Below are positions 24,584 to 32,966 of a stretch of DNA of 64,000 nucleotides, piece after piece (the first letter of the stretch is position 1; the number at the start of each line of letters is the position of its first letter). A program made the position numbers and the translations under genes. The notes beneath the pieces are model-generated. The model did no database searches and was not told the origin of the DNA. It saw only the letters and a list, made by a program, of their open reading frames with translations. The DNA is from Streptomyces radicis (lineage in GTDB: Bacteria; Actinomycetota; Actinomycetes; Streptomycetales; Streptomycetaceae), in contig NZ_RBDY01000010.1 of the NCBI RefSeq assembly GCF_003626575.1, forward strand, positions 163,845 to 227,844, written 5' to 3'.

Positions 24584-24809
24584 CACACGCCTCCCTGATC
24601 ATCGGAATCATCCGGGCCGGAATCCTGACGACGGCCTCACTGTCGGGCACCGGACCGTTCGCGGGGCTGCTTCCCTCGCAGTCCGCCTGCGTCTCGGGGG
24701 TCGGCTTCCACCCCTGTAACAAGATCTCCTGAGCTTCCGGGTCCACCCACACAGTGGGGCAGTGGTCCCGGTCGGTGTCGGGGTCGATCCCGACGAACTC
24801 CACGGTCAT
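24555..24809 (-). CDS. Small acidic protein with a TTA codon, first gene of the XRE operon
   Basis: An 84-residue acidic protein (starts MTVEFVGIDPDTDRDHCPTV; ends VERAQLR). An excellent AAGGAGG site precedes the ATG at 24809, which decides the start. A TTA leucine codon (complement of 24717-24719, in ILLQGW) makes translation dependent on the rare bldA-type tRNA, if this is a Streptomyces. I recognise no domain. Proteins of this size often precede DUF6879/XRE genes and could act as the small antagonist partner. It is the only TTA-containing gene I found in the window. Confidence 0.8.
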   Translation of the reverse strand: MTVEFVGIDPDTDRDHCPTVWVDPEAQEILLQGWKPTPETQADCEGSSPANGPVPDSEAVVRIPARMIPMIREACDVVERAQLR

Positions 24810-24873
24810 GACAGCCTCCTTGGTCCAGGCACTTGCCCGGGCTTGCACCAGCATCTTTGACCTGGGGAGAAGG

Positions 24874-24958
24874 CGTCAATGGCGTGCGACGGGCCGTGCG
24901 AATCGGCGTGCAAGCTCGTGCAATTCCATGGATCCGCAACTTCCGGTCTCCGTAGCGT
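24874..24958. promoter_or_regulatory. Divergent control region with four CGTGCRA iterons
   Basis: CGTGCGA at 24883-24889 and 24895-24901, then CGTGCAA at 24907-24913 and 24917-24923: direct repeats at 12, 12 and 10 bases, about one helical turn. A minus-strand -35-like TTGACG (complement of 24874-24879) abuts the left end, and a plus-strand -10-like TAGCGT (24953-24958) with no good -35 follows on the right. The layout suits a cooperative activator working on both sides, plausibly the XRE regulator. Confidence 0.65.
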
Positions 24959-25014
24959 CTTTGGCACAGCCAGTTGACAGCCGGAGGCAACCCTTCTCCC
25001 TGGAGGTACGCACG

Positions 25015-25497
25015 ATGAGCACAGCCGTTCGGCCCCGCACCCGTGACCCGCAGATCATCCTCAACGCACTGGCCCACCGAGTGCCCCACCTGATCACCGA
25101 CACCGAGCCGACGCTGTGGGATCGAGAAATCGCGCTCCTGCTGCGCGACAACAGCGTCATGACCCGTGACACCGCCGAACGGCTGCTGGGTCAGGCCGTC
25201 GCGTACACGATCACCGCCATGGAGCGGAAAGGCGTGGACATGGGCGTCGGCTACACGGTGGACGTGGCCGTGCACGCCCTGATCCTGGACACCCCGCTGT
25301 ACTTCGCCCTGTGCGACGAGTACAACAGCGGCCACTACAAGCATCATGCGCCCCTGATCCAGCGGCGCTGCGACGGCACCGTGACGCGGACGGCCGACAT
25401 CCTGCGGGACAACGGATTCGCCGTGGACGCCGAACTGTGGGGCATGGACGCGGCGGAGTGCTCTCCGTGTGACAACAAGGTCCCTGACAGCCACTGA
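25015..25497 (+). CDS. Glycine-rich-domain (GRDP)-like protein
   Basis: A 160-residue protein. VDVAVHALILDTPLYFALCDEYNSGHYKHHAP (about residues 80-111) matches the (D)xxWHxFILxTxxYxxFC...FxHH(x)P pattern of small bacterial glycine-rich-domain-like proteins, with the Trp replaced here by Val. The conserved histidines and the cysteine could bind metal. Start at ATG 25015 behind TGGAGG. It is followed by a methyltransferase gene and faces the XRE operon. No activity is established for the family in bacteria. Confidence 0.72.
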   Translation: MSTAVRPRTRDPQIILNALAHRVPHLITDTEPTLWDREIALLLRDNSVMTRDTAERLLGQAVAYTITAMERKGVDMGVGYTVDVAVHALILDTPLYFALCDEYNSGHYKHHAPLIQRRCDGTVTRTADILRDNGFAVDAELWGMDAAECSPCDNKVPDSH

Positions 25498-25572
25498 CAT
25501 CACCCGTACCGGGTGCCCCCGTCTCCCCGGAGCGGGGGCACCGACCCAACCACATGGAACCGAGGCCGACAG

Positions 25573-26235
25573 TTGCCCGCTCAGCACGACATCGACGCCG
25601 AACGCGAACTCTGGGACACCTTCGCCGAGAGCACGAAGGACAAGGCCCTCGAGGCTGACCCGGTGTTCTGCTGGACGCAGTACGCCGGGCACGGCCCGGG
25701 CCCCGAGCTCCTGGGATCACCAGGAACGGCGCTGGAGATCGGCTGCGGTTCCGGGCGGGCTCTGGCGTTTCTCCTGAGCCAGGGAGTCAAGGTCACGGGC
25801 CTGGATCTGTCTCCGGTCGCCGTCACACATCTGACCGAACGCTGGGGGCCCACGGGAGCGGAGTTCATTTGCGCGGAAGTGCTCGAGCACCTGGCGGCGA
25901 GCACCGAGACGTATGACGCCATCTATTCGATCTTCGGAGCGGTGTGGTTCACCGACCCGGCGAAACTCCTTCCGCTGATCGCCGAGCGGCTCAACCCTGA
26001 TGGCACGCTGGCCTTCTCCCAACCGCCGCCCATCCCCGGGGCCTACGGCCCCCAGGGGATGTACAAGGGCGGCTTCGCGGGCAAGGCCATGTTCACCTAC
26101 CGGTACAGCTACACGCCCCGCACGTGGTCCGCGCTTCTCGCCAAGAGCGGTTTCCGGGACGTCGAAGCAACCGTCCTGGACGCCCCGACCGAGGGACACA
26201 TCGGAACCCTGATCGTCCGCGGCGTGAAGCGCTGA
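25573..26235 (+). CDS. Class I SAM-dependent methyltransferase
   Basis: About 220 residues. Motif I ALEIGCGSGRALAFLL (about 57-72) binds SAM, VTGLDLSPVAV gives the acidic motif II, and YDAIYSIFGAVWFTDP is the post-motif II segment. The N-terminus DIDAERELWDTFAESTKDK matches a Streptomyces subfamily usually found beside XRE/DUF genes. TTG at 25573 gives the usual N-terminus; the frame is open upstream to a GTG at 25513. Substrate unknown. Likely transcribed with the GRDP-like gene 75 bases upstream. Confidence 0.85.
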   Translation: MPAQHDIDAERELWDTFAESTKDKALEADPVFCWTQYAGHGPGPELLGSPGTALEIGCGSGRALAFLLSQGVKVTGLDLSPVAVTHLTERWGPTGAEFICAEVLEHLAASTETYDAIYSIFGAVWFTDPAKLLPLIAERLNPDGTLAFSQPPPIPGAYGPQGMYKGGFAGKAMFTYRYSYTPRTWSALLAKSGFRDVEATVLDAPTEGHIGTLIVRGVKR

Positions 26236-26247
26236 TCCCCGGACAGG

Positions 26248-26280
26248 CGAACGCCCCACCGGCACTGGCGGGGGTGTTCC
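26248..26280. terminator. Imperfect hairpin between convergent genes
   Basis: GAACGCCCCACC and GGCGGGGGTGTTC pair imperfectly around a short loop, 13 bases after the methyltransferase stop. The acyl-CoA dehydrogenase converges from the right. Confidence 0.5.
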
Positions 26281-26325
26281 TCGGCGCCCGCGATCGGCTC
26301 GGAGCGGCCCCCGCGGTCCGCCCCG

Positions 26326-27495
26326 CTACGGGAGGTTCCGTGCCATCACGATCCGCTGGACCTGGTTCGTGCCCTCGTAGATCTGGGTGATCTTGGCGTC
26401 GCGCATCATGCGCTCCACCGGGTAGTCGCGCGTGTAGCCGTAGCCGCCGAGCAGCTGCACCGCGTCCGTCGTGATCTCCATCGCCGCGTCGGACGCCAGG
26501 CACTTGGCGGCCGCGCCGAAGAACGTCAGGTCCGCGTCGTTCCGTTCGGACCTGGCGGCGGCCGCGTAGGTCAGCTGGCGCGCGGCCTCCAGCTTCATCG
26601 CCATGTCGGCCAGCATGAACTGCACGCCCTGGAAGTCCCCGACGGGCTTGCCGAACTGCTTGCGCTCCCGCACATACCCCTTCGCATAGTCGAGCGCCCC
26701 CTGCGCGATCCCGACCGCCTGCGCCGCGATCGTGATCCTGGTGTGGTCGAGGGTGCGCATCGCGGTGGCGAAGCCCGTGCCCTCGTCGCCGATCATGCGC
26801 GACGCGGGGACGCGGACGTTGTCCAGGTAGACCTCGCGCGTCGGTGACCCCTTGATGCCCAGCTTCCGCTCGGGCGCCCCGAACGACACGCCCTCGTCGC
26901 CCTTCTCGACCACGAACGCCGAGATCCCGCCGCGCGTCCGCTTCTCCGGGTCGGTGACCGCCATCACCGTGTAGAAGTCGCTGACCCCGGCGTTGGTGAT
27001 CCAGCGCTTGACGCCGTCGAGCACATACACGTCGCCGTCCCGCACCGCGCGCGTGCGCATCCCGCCCGCGTCCGAGCCCGCGTCGGGCTCGGAGAGGCAG
27101 TACGAGAACATCGCCTCGCCCTTGGCGAGCGGCGTGAGGTAACGCTCCTTCAGCTCCTTCGATCCCGAGAGCACGAGCGGCAGCGAGCCCAGCTTGTTCA
27201 CCGCGGGGATCAGCGAGGACGAGGCGCACACGCGGGCGACCTCCTCGATCACGATGACCGTCGCCAGCGCGTCCGCGCCCGCCCCGCCGAACTCCTCGGG
27301 CACGTGCACCGCGTGCAGGTCGCTCGCCACGAGCGCGTCGAGCGCCTCCCGCGGGAAACGGCCGCGCTCGTCCACGTCGGCCGCGAACGGCGCGATCTTC
27401 GCCTCCGCCAGCGCCCGCACCGACTCCCGGAGCAGATCGTGCTCCTCGGCGAGGCGGTAGAGGTCGAACTCCGGTGCTCCTGCCACGTCACTCAC
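26326..27495 (-). CDS. Acyl-CoA dehydrogenase (FadE25-like)
   Basis: A 389-residue flavoprotein dehydrogenase, full length. MFSYCLSEPDAGSDAGGM and KRWITNAGVSDFYTVMAV bind FAD and substrate. DHTRITIAAQAVGIAQGALDYAKGYVRERKQFGKP and the C-terminal GGYGYTRDYPVERMMRDAKITQIYEGTNQVQRIVMAR contain the catalytic glutamate (in YEGTNQ). It oxidises acyl-CoA to 2-enoyl-CoA in beta-oxidation or branched-chain catabolism. Its proximity to purE/purK recalls mycobacterial fadE25. Confidence 0.96.
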   Translation of the reverse strand: MSDVAGAPEFDLYRLAEEHDLLRESVRALAEAKIAPFAADVDERGRFPREALDALVASDLHAVHVPEEFGGAGADALATVIVIEEVARVCASSSLIPAVNKLGSLPLVLSGSKELKERYLTPLAKGEAMFSYCLSEPDAGSDAGGMRTRAVRDGDVYVLDGVKRWITNAGVSDFYTVMAVTDPEKRTRGGISAFVVEKGDEGVSFGAPERKLGIKGSPTREVYLDNVRVPASRMIGDEGTGFATAMRTLDHTRITIAAQAVGIAQGALDYAKGYVRERKQFGKPVGDFQGVQFMLADMAMKLEAARQLTYAAAARSERNDADLTFFGAAAKCLASDAAMEITTDAVQLLGGYGYTRDYPVERMMRDAKITQIYEGTNQVQRIVMARNLP

Positions 27496-27620
27496 TCCCT
27501 GACGATCCGCCGCGACGATCCGCCACGATAACGACTGTTAACTCGCTGCTCATCCTAGGCCGGACGAGCGGCCATGGATACGTGGGCTGCCCGGCAACAC
27601 CGGGGTCTATGCTCGGAGTC

Positions 27621-28961
27621 ATGTCCCCGAAGATCACGGTGATCGGCCTCGGCTACCTCGGCGCCACCCATGCCGCCGCCATGGCGGAGCTGGGCTTCGA
27701 GGTGCTCGGCCTCGACATCGTCCCCGAGAAGATCGAGCTGCTGACGCGCGGCGAGACCCCCATCTACGAGCCGGGCCTCGAGGACATGCTGCGCCGGCAC
27801 GTCGCCGGGCTGCCAGGATCGACGGGCCGCCTGTCGTTCACCACGTCCTACGCGGCGGTGGCGGAGTTCGGCGACATCCACTTCATCTGCGTCAACACCC
27901 CGCAGAAGCCCGGGGAGTACGCGTGCGACATGAGCTATGTCGACAGCGCGGTCGACTCCCTCGCCCCGCACCTCACCAGGCCCTCACTCGTCGTGGGCAA
28001 GTCCACCGTCCCGGTCGGCAGCGCCGCCAGGCTGGCCCGCAGGGTCGCCGAGCTGGCGCCCGCGGGGGACGCCGCGGAGCTGGCGTGGAATCCCGAGTTC
28101 CTGCGCGAGGGCTTCGCCGTCGACGACACCCTGCACCCCGACCGCATCGTCGCGGGCGTCACGGGCGAGCGCGCCGAGGTGCTGCTCCGCGAGGTCTACG
28201 CCGGGCCGCTCGGCGACGGCACCCCGTTCATCGTCACCGACCTGCCGACCGCCGAGCTGGTCAAGACGGCGGCCAACGCGTTCCTCTCGACCAAGATCTC
28301 CTTCATCAACGCCATGGCCGAGATCTGCGAGACCGCGGGCGGCGACGTCGTCAAGCTCGCCGAGGCCCTCGGGCACGACGACCGCATCGGCAAGAAGTTC
28401 CTGCGCGCCGGGATCGGCTTCGGCGGCGGCTGCCTGCCCAAGGACATCCGCGCGTTCATGGCCCGCGCGGGCGAGCTGGGGGCGCCCGAGGCGGTGGCGT
28501 TCCTCCGCGAGATCGACTCGATCAACATGCGCCGCCGCGTCTACATGGTCGACCTCACCAGGGAGACGCTCGGCGGCTCGCTGCTCGGCAAGCGCGTGGC
28601 CGTCCTCGGCGCGGCGTTCAAGCCCGACTCCGACGACGTCCGCGACTCGCCCGCGCTCAACATCGCGGGCCAGCTCCACCTCCAGGGCGCCGAGGTCACC
28701 GTGCACGACCCCAAGGCCATGGAGAACGCCCGACGCGTCTTCCCCACCCTGCGCTACGCGGACTCGCCGACCGAGGCGGCCCAGGGCGCGCACGCCGTGC
28801 TGCACCTGACCGAGTGGCGGGAGTTCCGCGAGCTCGACCCCGCCGCGCTCGGCGAGGTCGTCGGCGAGCGGCACATCCTCGACGGGCGCAACACCCTGGA
28901 CCCCGCGCTGTGGCGCAAGGCGGGCTGGACCTATCGCGCCCTGGGCCGCCCGACCGCGTGA
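27621..28961 (+). CDS. UDP-glucose/GDP-mannose 6-dehydrogenase family protein
   Basis: A 446-residue NAD-dependent nucleotide-sugar dehydrogenase. ITVIGLGYLGATHAA (about 4-18) is the first Rossmann loop, VNTPQKPG follows, FLREGFAVDD and ANAFLSTKISFINAMAEICE form the central domain, and GFGGGCLPKDIRA holds the catalytic cysteine. The C-terminal NAD-like domain includes LGAAFKPDSDDVRDSPA. It would make UDP-glucuronate or GDP-mannuronate for surface polymers. TATGCT (27608-27613) sits seven bases before the ATG, so a leaderless start is predicted and the upstream frame is not used. Confidence 0.93.
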   Translation: MSPKITVIGLGYLGATHAAAMAELGFEVLGLDIVPEKIELLTRGETPIYEPGLEDMLRRHVAGLPGSTGRLSFTTSYAAVAEFGDIHFICVNTPQKPGEYACDMSYVDSAVDSLAPHLTRPSLVVGKSTVPVGSAARLARRVAELAPAGDAAELAWNPEFLREGFAVDDTLHPDRIVAGVTGERAEVLLREVYAGPLGDGTPFIVTDLPTAELVKTAANAFLSTKISFINAMAEICETAGGDVVKLAEALGHDDRIGKKFLRAGIGFGGGCLPKDIRAFMARAGELGAPEAVAFLREIDSINMRRRVYMVDLTRETLGGSLLGKRVAVLGAAFKPDSDDVRDSPALNIAGQLHLQGAEVTVHDPKAMENARRVFPTLRYADSPTEAAQGAHAVLHLTEWREFRELDPAALGEVVGERHILDGRNTLDPALWRKAGWTYRALGRPTA

Positions 28962-29024
28962 TCGCCACGCCCCGGTTCGAGTGCGTTCGGGTTTGACCTC
29001 GGACCATTCGGCAAAGCACCTCGC

Positions 29025-30455
29025 ATGCCGAAAAGCGATCACGGGGGAGCGGAAGCCGTCATTCCCCCCGACCAGGGGGCCGGGCCTGACGCGCTTGAGG
29101 GGAACGCCGGTGACGGCCCCGAGCTGAAGCGCGTCATGGGCCCCGGGCTGCTGCTCCTCTTCATCGTCGGCGACATCCTCGGCACCGGCGTCTACGCCCT
29201 GACGGGCCAGGTCGCCGCCGAGGTCGGCGGGGCGGTGTGGGTGCCGTTCCTGTGCGCCTTCCTGGTGGCGATGCTGACCGCGACGAGCTATCTGGAGCTG
29301 GTCACCAAGTACCCGAGGGCCGGGGGCGCGGCGGCGTACTCGCACCGGGCGTTCGGCATCCACTTCCTGACCTTCCTCGTCACGTTCGCCGTGATGTGTT
29401 CGGGGCTGACCTCCGCGTCGAGCGCGTCCAAGGCGTTCGCCGCCAACCTGCTGTCCGCGCTCGACGTGGACGGCGACCAGGGCCGCGTCGCCATGGCGAT
29501 CGCGCTGGGCTTCATGGCGTTGATCAGCCTCGTCAACCTGCGCGGCGTCGGCGAGAGCGTCAAGGCCAACGTCGCCCTCACCACCGTCGAGCTCGGCGGC
29601 CTGCTGATCGTCATCGGCGTCGGCGCGTGGGCGCTGCTCCAGGGCAACGGCGAGTTCTCGCGCGTGACCGACTTCGAGACCCCGGGCGGCGACACGGCCT
29701 TCGGCGCGATCACGGCGGCCACGGCGCTCGCGTTCTTCGCCATGGTCGGCTTCGAGGACTCGGTGAACATGGCCGAGGAGACCAAGGACCCCGTGCGGAT
29801 CTTCCCCCGCGTCATGCTGATCGGCCTGACGATCACGGGCGTCATCTACATCCTGGTCGCGGTCGCCAGCGTCACCCTGGTCGCGCCCGCCGAGCTGGGC
29901 GAGGGCGACACCCCGCTGCTCAAGGTGGTCCAGGCGGGCGCGCCCGACTTCCCGATCGACGTGTTCGCGTGGATCACGATGTTCGCCGTCTCCAACTCGG
30001 CGCTGATCAACATGCTCATGGCCAGCCGCCTGCTCTACGGCATGTCCCGCGAACGCGCCCTGCCCGCCCCGCTGTGCCGCCTGCTGCCCCGCCGCCGCAC
30101 CCCGTGGGTGGCGATCACGTTCACCACGCTGCTGGCGTTCCTGCTCATCGGCTACGCCGACCTCACCGCGCTCGGCGGCACCACGTCGTTGCTCCTGCTG
30201 TGCGTCTTCGCGGTCGTGAACGTCGCGGTGCTCGTCCTGCGGCGCGACCGCGTCGCGCACCGGCACTTCCGCGCCCCCACCGCGCTCCCGGTCATCGGCG
30301 CGATCCTGTGCGTCTACCTGGCGAGCCCGCTCTCGCAGCGCTCGGGCGAGGACTACGAGATCGCCGGGTGGCTCATGCTGATCGGCATCGCGCTGTGGGC
30401 GTGTGTGTGGGGCTGCACGCGGCTCCTGGCGGCGCGCGCGAAGAGCGTGGGCTGA
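29025..30455 (+). CDS. APC-family amino acid permease
   Basis: A 476-residue transporter with about 12 TM helices after a 35-residue acidic cytoplasmic tail. GPGLLLLFIVGDILGTGVYALTGQVA (about 39-64) is the first APC helix with the substrate-binding GTG; GGAAAYSHRAFG and the FFAMVGFEDSVNMAEETKDP segment in the sixth helix/loop are family signatures. Probably an amino acid/H+ symporter or exchanger; specificity is not readable. Sixty-three bases after the dehydrogenase gene, with a weak TTGACC at 28993 as the only promoter hint. Confidence 0.91.
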   Translation: MPKSDHGGAEAVIPPDQGAGPDALEGNAGDGPELKRVMGPGLLLLFIVGDILGTGVYALTGQVAAEVGGAVWVPFLCAFLVAMLTATSYLELVTKYPRAGGAAAYSHRAFGIHFLTFLVTFAVMCSGLTSASSASKAFAANLLSALDVDGDQGRVAMAIALGFMALISLVNLRGVGESVKANVALTTVELGGLLIVIGVGAWALLQGNGEFSRVTDFETPGGDTAFGAITAATALAFFAMVGFEDSVNMAEETKDPVRIFPRVMLIGLTITGVIYILVAVASVTLVAPAELGEGDTPLLKVVQAGAPDFPIDVFAWITMFAVSNSALINMLMASRLLYGMSRERALPAPLCRLLPRRRTPWVAITFTTLLAFLLIGYADLTALGGTTSLLLLCVFAVVNVAVLVLRRDRVAHRHFRAPTALPVIGAILCVYLASPLSQRSGEDYEIAGWLMLIGIALWACVWGCTRLLAARAKSVG

Positions 30456-30546
30456 GGCGGCGCCGCACGGCCCCGCGCCCGCGGTCCCGCGCCCCGCGGA
30501 CCGAAAACCTGATGCCGCCGACCGCGTGGCCCCGCACAATCGGCGC

Positions 30547-31203
30547 ATGCTGATCGACCACTGGCCCCTTCTCGGGCTCCGCCTGACGACGCCCCGGCTC
30601 GAGCTGCGCCTGCCGGACGGGGAGGAGCTCGCGGCGCTGGCCGATCTCGCGGCGCTCGGCGTCCACCCGCCCGAGGAGATGCCGTTCATGCACCCCTGGA
30701 CCGACCTGCCCGCGGCCGAGCGCGCCCGCTCCGTCGTCCAGCACCACTGGCTGCGCCGCGGCACCTGGACGCCGGACCACTGGTCGCTCCAGCTCACCGT
30801 CTTCTTCGAGGGCCGCCCCGTGGGCGTGCAGGACCTCTCCGCCCGCGACTTCGCGGTGCTGCGCCGGACCAGCTCGGGCTCGTGGCTCGGCCGCGCGTAC
30901 CAGGGCCTCGGCATCGGCACGGAGATGCGCGCGGCGGTGCTGCGCCTGGCGTTCGACGGGCTGGGCGCGCACGAGGCGGTCTCGTCCGCGATGGACCACA
31001 ACGCCGCGTCCCTCGGCGTCTCCCGCAAGCTGGGCTACGAGCGCGACGGCATCGAGCGCCTGGTCGTCCGCGGCGGCCCGGCGACGGAGATCCGCCTGCG
31101 CCTCCCGCGCACCACATGGGAGGCCAAGGCACCCGGCCACCCCCCGACGGAGATCACGGGCCTTGACCCGTGCCTGCCCCTCTTCGGCGTCGGGGAGGGC
31201 TAG
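30547..31203 (+). CDS. GNAT-family N-acetyltransferase (RimJ-like)
   Basis: A 218-residue acetyltransferase. TTPRLELRLPDGEELAALADL at the N-terminus, SSGSWLGRAYQGLGIGTEMRAAVLRLAF (acetyl-CoA binding Q/RxxGxG/A loop GRAYQGLGIGT near 118-130) and NAASLGVSRKLGYERDGIE near 160-178 place it with ribosomal-protein serine acetyltransferase-like GNATs. ATG at 30547; CACAAT (30535-30540) six bases before it could be a leaderless -10. Its TAG stop forms CTAG with the stop of the convergent small gene, so the two stops overlap completely. Confidence 0.9.
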   Translation: MLIDHWPLLGLRLTTPRLELRLPDGEELAALADLAALGVHPPEEMPFMHPWTDLPAAERARSVVQHHWLRRGTWTPDHWSLQLTVFFEGRPVGVQDLSARDFAVLRRTSSGSWLGRAYQGLGIGTEMRAAVLRLAFDGLGAHEAVSSAMDHNAASLGVSRKLGYERDGIERLVVRGGPATEIRLRLPRTTWEAKAPGHPPTEITGLDPCLPLFGVGEG

Positions 31204-31415
31204 CTGGACGACGTCGCCCGCGGGCGCCGATCGGTGCTCACTCCGCCGGGCGCCTGCTTCTCGCGGGCCTCGTGCAGTCGTTCTCGCAGCGCCCGGATCT
31301 CCTCGTCGGTGATCGGCCCGTGCTCGGCCTCGGCCGCCGAGATGAGCTGATCGAGGTGGTACCGCTCGGTCTCGCGCGCGGTGGCTGGGGCGTGTGCCCG
31401 AGGCGTCGTGCTCAT
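31200..31415 (-). CDS. Small hypothetical protein, helical
   Basis: A 71-residue charged protein. The central stretch TERYHLDQLISAAEAEHGPI then TDEEIRALRERLHEAREKQ (about 16-54) predicts two amphipathic helices like those of small antitoxin or ribbon-helix accessory proteins. No toxin is beside it. I recognise similar Streptomyces hypothetical proteins but no function. Stop codon shared with the GNAT gene in a CTAG palindrome. Confidence 0.65.
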   Translation of the reverse strand: MSTTPRAHAPATARETERYHLDQLISAAEAEHGPITDEEIRALRERLHEAREKQAPGGVSTDRRPRATSSS

Positions 31416-31445
31416 GCCGCCGACACTAGTCGGCCAGTCGGCCCC

Positions 31446-32363
31446 TCAGGGCGCGTCCGGTGGGCCCGTGATCACCGCTGTCAGGCGGGTGCCCCGGGGG
31501 AACGTGCCCGCCGTCGCCAGGTCGTTGAGGCAGTGCAGCGCCTTCGCGACGTAGCGGCGTTCGATCGGGAGCGCGTGGCGTCGCTCGAACTCCTCGGCGA
31601 ACGCCGCCAGTTCGGGAGGTATCCGGCCATAGCCCCCGCCGTGGTGGGTGTGGGCGACGCGCCAGTTGGCGAAGTCCCGGCCGAACGCGGCGCGTTGCAG
31701 CCGTGTCACCTCGCCCTCCAGATACCCCTCGCCGCCGCGCAGCACCGCGACGCCGAGGGCCGTGGCGCCGGGGGGCAGGCCCGCGGCGATCCCGGCGAGC
31801 GTGCCGCCGGTGCCGACCGGGACGCACACGACGTCCTGCGGGCCCAGGTCGGGAAGCTCGCGCGGTATCTCGGCCGCGCCGCGCGCGGCCAGGGCGTTGG
31901 AGCCGCCCTCGGGGAGGACGTAGCAGCGGCCGAAACGTTCCTCCAGGCGGGCGCGGGTCGCCGGCTCGTCCAGGGCGCGCAGGGTCGCGCGGTAGGTGGT
32001 GCGGTCGGCGAACACCAGCTCCATGCCCGCCGCCTCCGCCGCCGCGAGCACGGGGTTGCGCGGCGCGCGCGCCAGCTCGTCGCCGCGGATCACGCCGGTG
32101 CTGGCGAACCCCTGGGCCGCGGCCGCCGCGGCCACCGCCGCGATGTGGTGGGACCACGCGCCGCCGAACGTCAGCAGCCGCGCGTGGCCGAGGTCGGCCG
32201 CGGCGCGCAGATTGGGGGTGAGCTTCCGCCACTTGTTGCCTGGCACCGTCGGATGGATGAGATCGTCGCGCTTGAGCCGCAGCGTCACGCCCGCGGCGGC
32301 CAGCTCGGGGCCGGGGTCGGGCAGCTCGGCCACCGGGGACGGCAGTACCGCGGGCGACAGCAT
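31446..32363 (-). CDS. PLP-dependent 1-aminocyclopropane-1-carboxylate deaminase / D-cysteine desulfhydrase family enzyme
   Basis: A 305-residue fold type II PLP enzyme. LRLKRDDLIHPTVPGNKWRKL (about 29-49) contains the PLP lysine in GNKWRKL. TFGGAWSHHIAAVAAAAAAQG is the substrate loop (SNH-type), LPEGGSNALAARG and PVGTGGTLAGIAAGLP bind the cofactor phosphate. The family deaminates ACC or opens D-cysteine to pyruvate, sulfide and ammonia; I cannot choose between them. ATG at 32363 is the only suitable start; the open frame beyond belongs to no gene. Confidence 0.9.
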   Translation of the reverse strand: MLSPAVLPSPVAELPDPGPELAAAGVTLRLKRDDLIHPTVPGNKWRKLTPNLRAAADLGHARLLTFGGAWSHHIAAVAAAAAAQGFASTGVIRGDELARAPRNPVLAAAEAAGMELVFADRTTYRATLRALDEPATRARLEERFGRCYVLPEGGSNALAARGAAEIPRELPDLGPQDVVCVPVGTGGTLAGIAAGLPPGATALGVAVLRGGEGYLEGEVTRLQRAAFGRDFANWRVAHTHHGGGYGRIPPELAAFAEEFERRHALPIERRYVAKALHCLNDLATAGTFPRGTRLTAVITGPPDAP

Positions 32364-32410
32364 CGTGACGAGTGTACGAACGCCCGTTCCCCCCGGCCAG
32401 TCCGGCGGCC

Positions 32411-32959
32411 TCAGCCCTGGCGCCGCCTGGCCCGGTCGCGGTAGGTGCGCATCTTCGCGCGCGAGCCGCAGACCCGCATCGAGCACCAGCGGCGGCGGCC
32501 CGCGGGGCTGTGGTCGTAGTACGCCCACCGGCACGTGTCCGCCTCGCACACCTTGAGCCGCCGCCATGTCCCGTCCGCCTCGGCCACCGCGACCAACGCG
32601 GCCACCCGCGCGGCCAGCGCCGCCGCGCCGCGCAGCCCCGGCGCCAGGACCAGCGCCACGCCCCCCGTCGCGCCGTCCACGCGGAGCGCGAGCGGCGCGC
32701 CCGCGAACGCCTCGGTCAGCGCCTCGGCCGAGCCCTCGCGCATCGCCGGTCCCGTGTGCGCGAGACACGCCTCCCGCAGCCCCTCGCGCAGCGCCACCAC
32801 CCCGGCGCGGTCGGCGGCCGTCAGCGCGACCCCGGCCCGGTCGGCGAGGGCGGCCAGGCCATCGGCCCCGGCCAGGCGGTCCTCTCCCGACTCCAGATCG
32901 ACCGTATTGATCAATTCCTCGATCAGAACGAGACCGCCGGGCGTCTCCTTCTCTCCCAC
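32411..32959 (-). CDS. CGNR-type zinc finger (ABATE domain) putative transcriptional regulator
   Basis: A 182-residue protein with an N-terminal ABATE domain (GGLVLIEELINTVDLESGEDRL onward) and a C-terminal CGNR zinc finger: CEADTCRWAYYDHSPAGRRR then WCSMRVCGSRAKMRTYRDRAR. The CxxxxC...CxxxxC cysteines bind zinc; the signature CGNR is CGSR here. Such proteins are presumed stress-sensing DNA-binding regulators. GTG at 32959 is preferred because TAACGT lies seven bases upstream (leaderless) and because the longer start at 33013 overlaps the palindromic operator. Divergent from a VOC gene. Confidence 0.85.
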   Translation of the reverse strand: MGEKETPGGLVLIEELINTVDLESGEDRLAGADGLAALADRAGVALTAADRAGVVALREGLREACLAHTGPAMREGSAEALTEAFAGAPLALRVDGATGGVALVLAPGLRGAAALAARVAALVAVAEADGTWRRLKVCEADTCRWAYYDHSPAGRRRWCSMRVCGSRAKMRTYRDRARRRQG

Positions 32960-32966
32960 GCTTGCA

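Noticed and set aside
24883..24923. CRISPR-like direct repeats
   Set aside because: Units are 7 bases with 3-5 base gaps, far too short for a CRISPR array; they look like protein-binding iterons. No cas genes nearby.
27984..31028. 1014-residue minus-strand open frame
   Set aside because: Antisense to the sugar dehydrogenase and the permease, with low-complexity Arg/Gly/Ala translation and no ribosome site.
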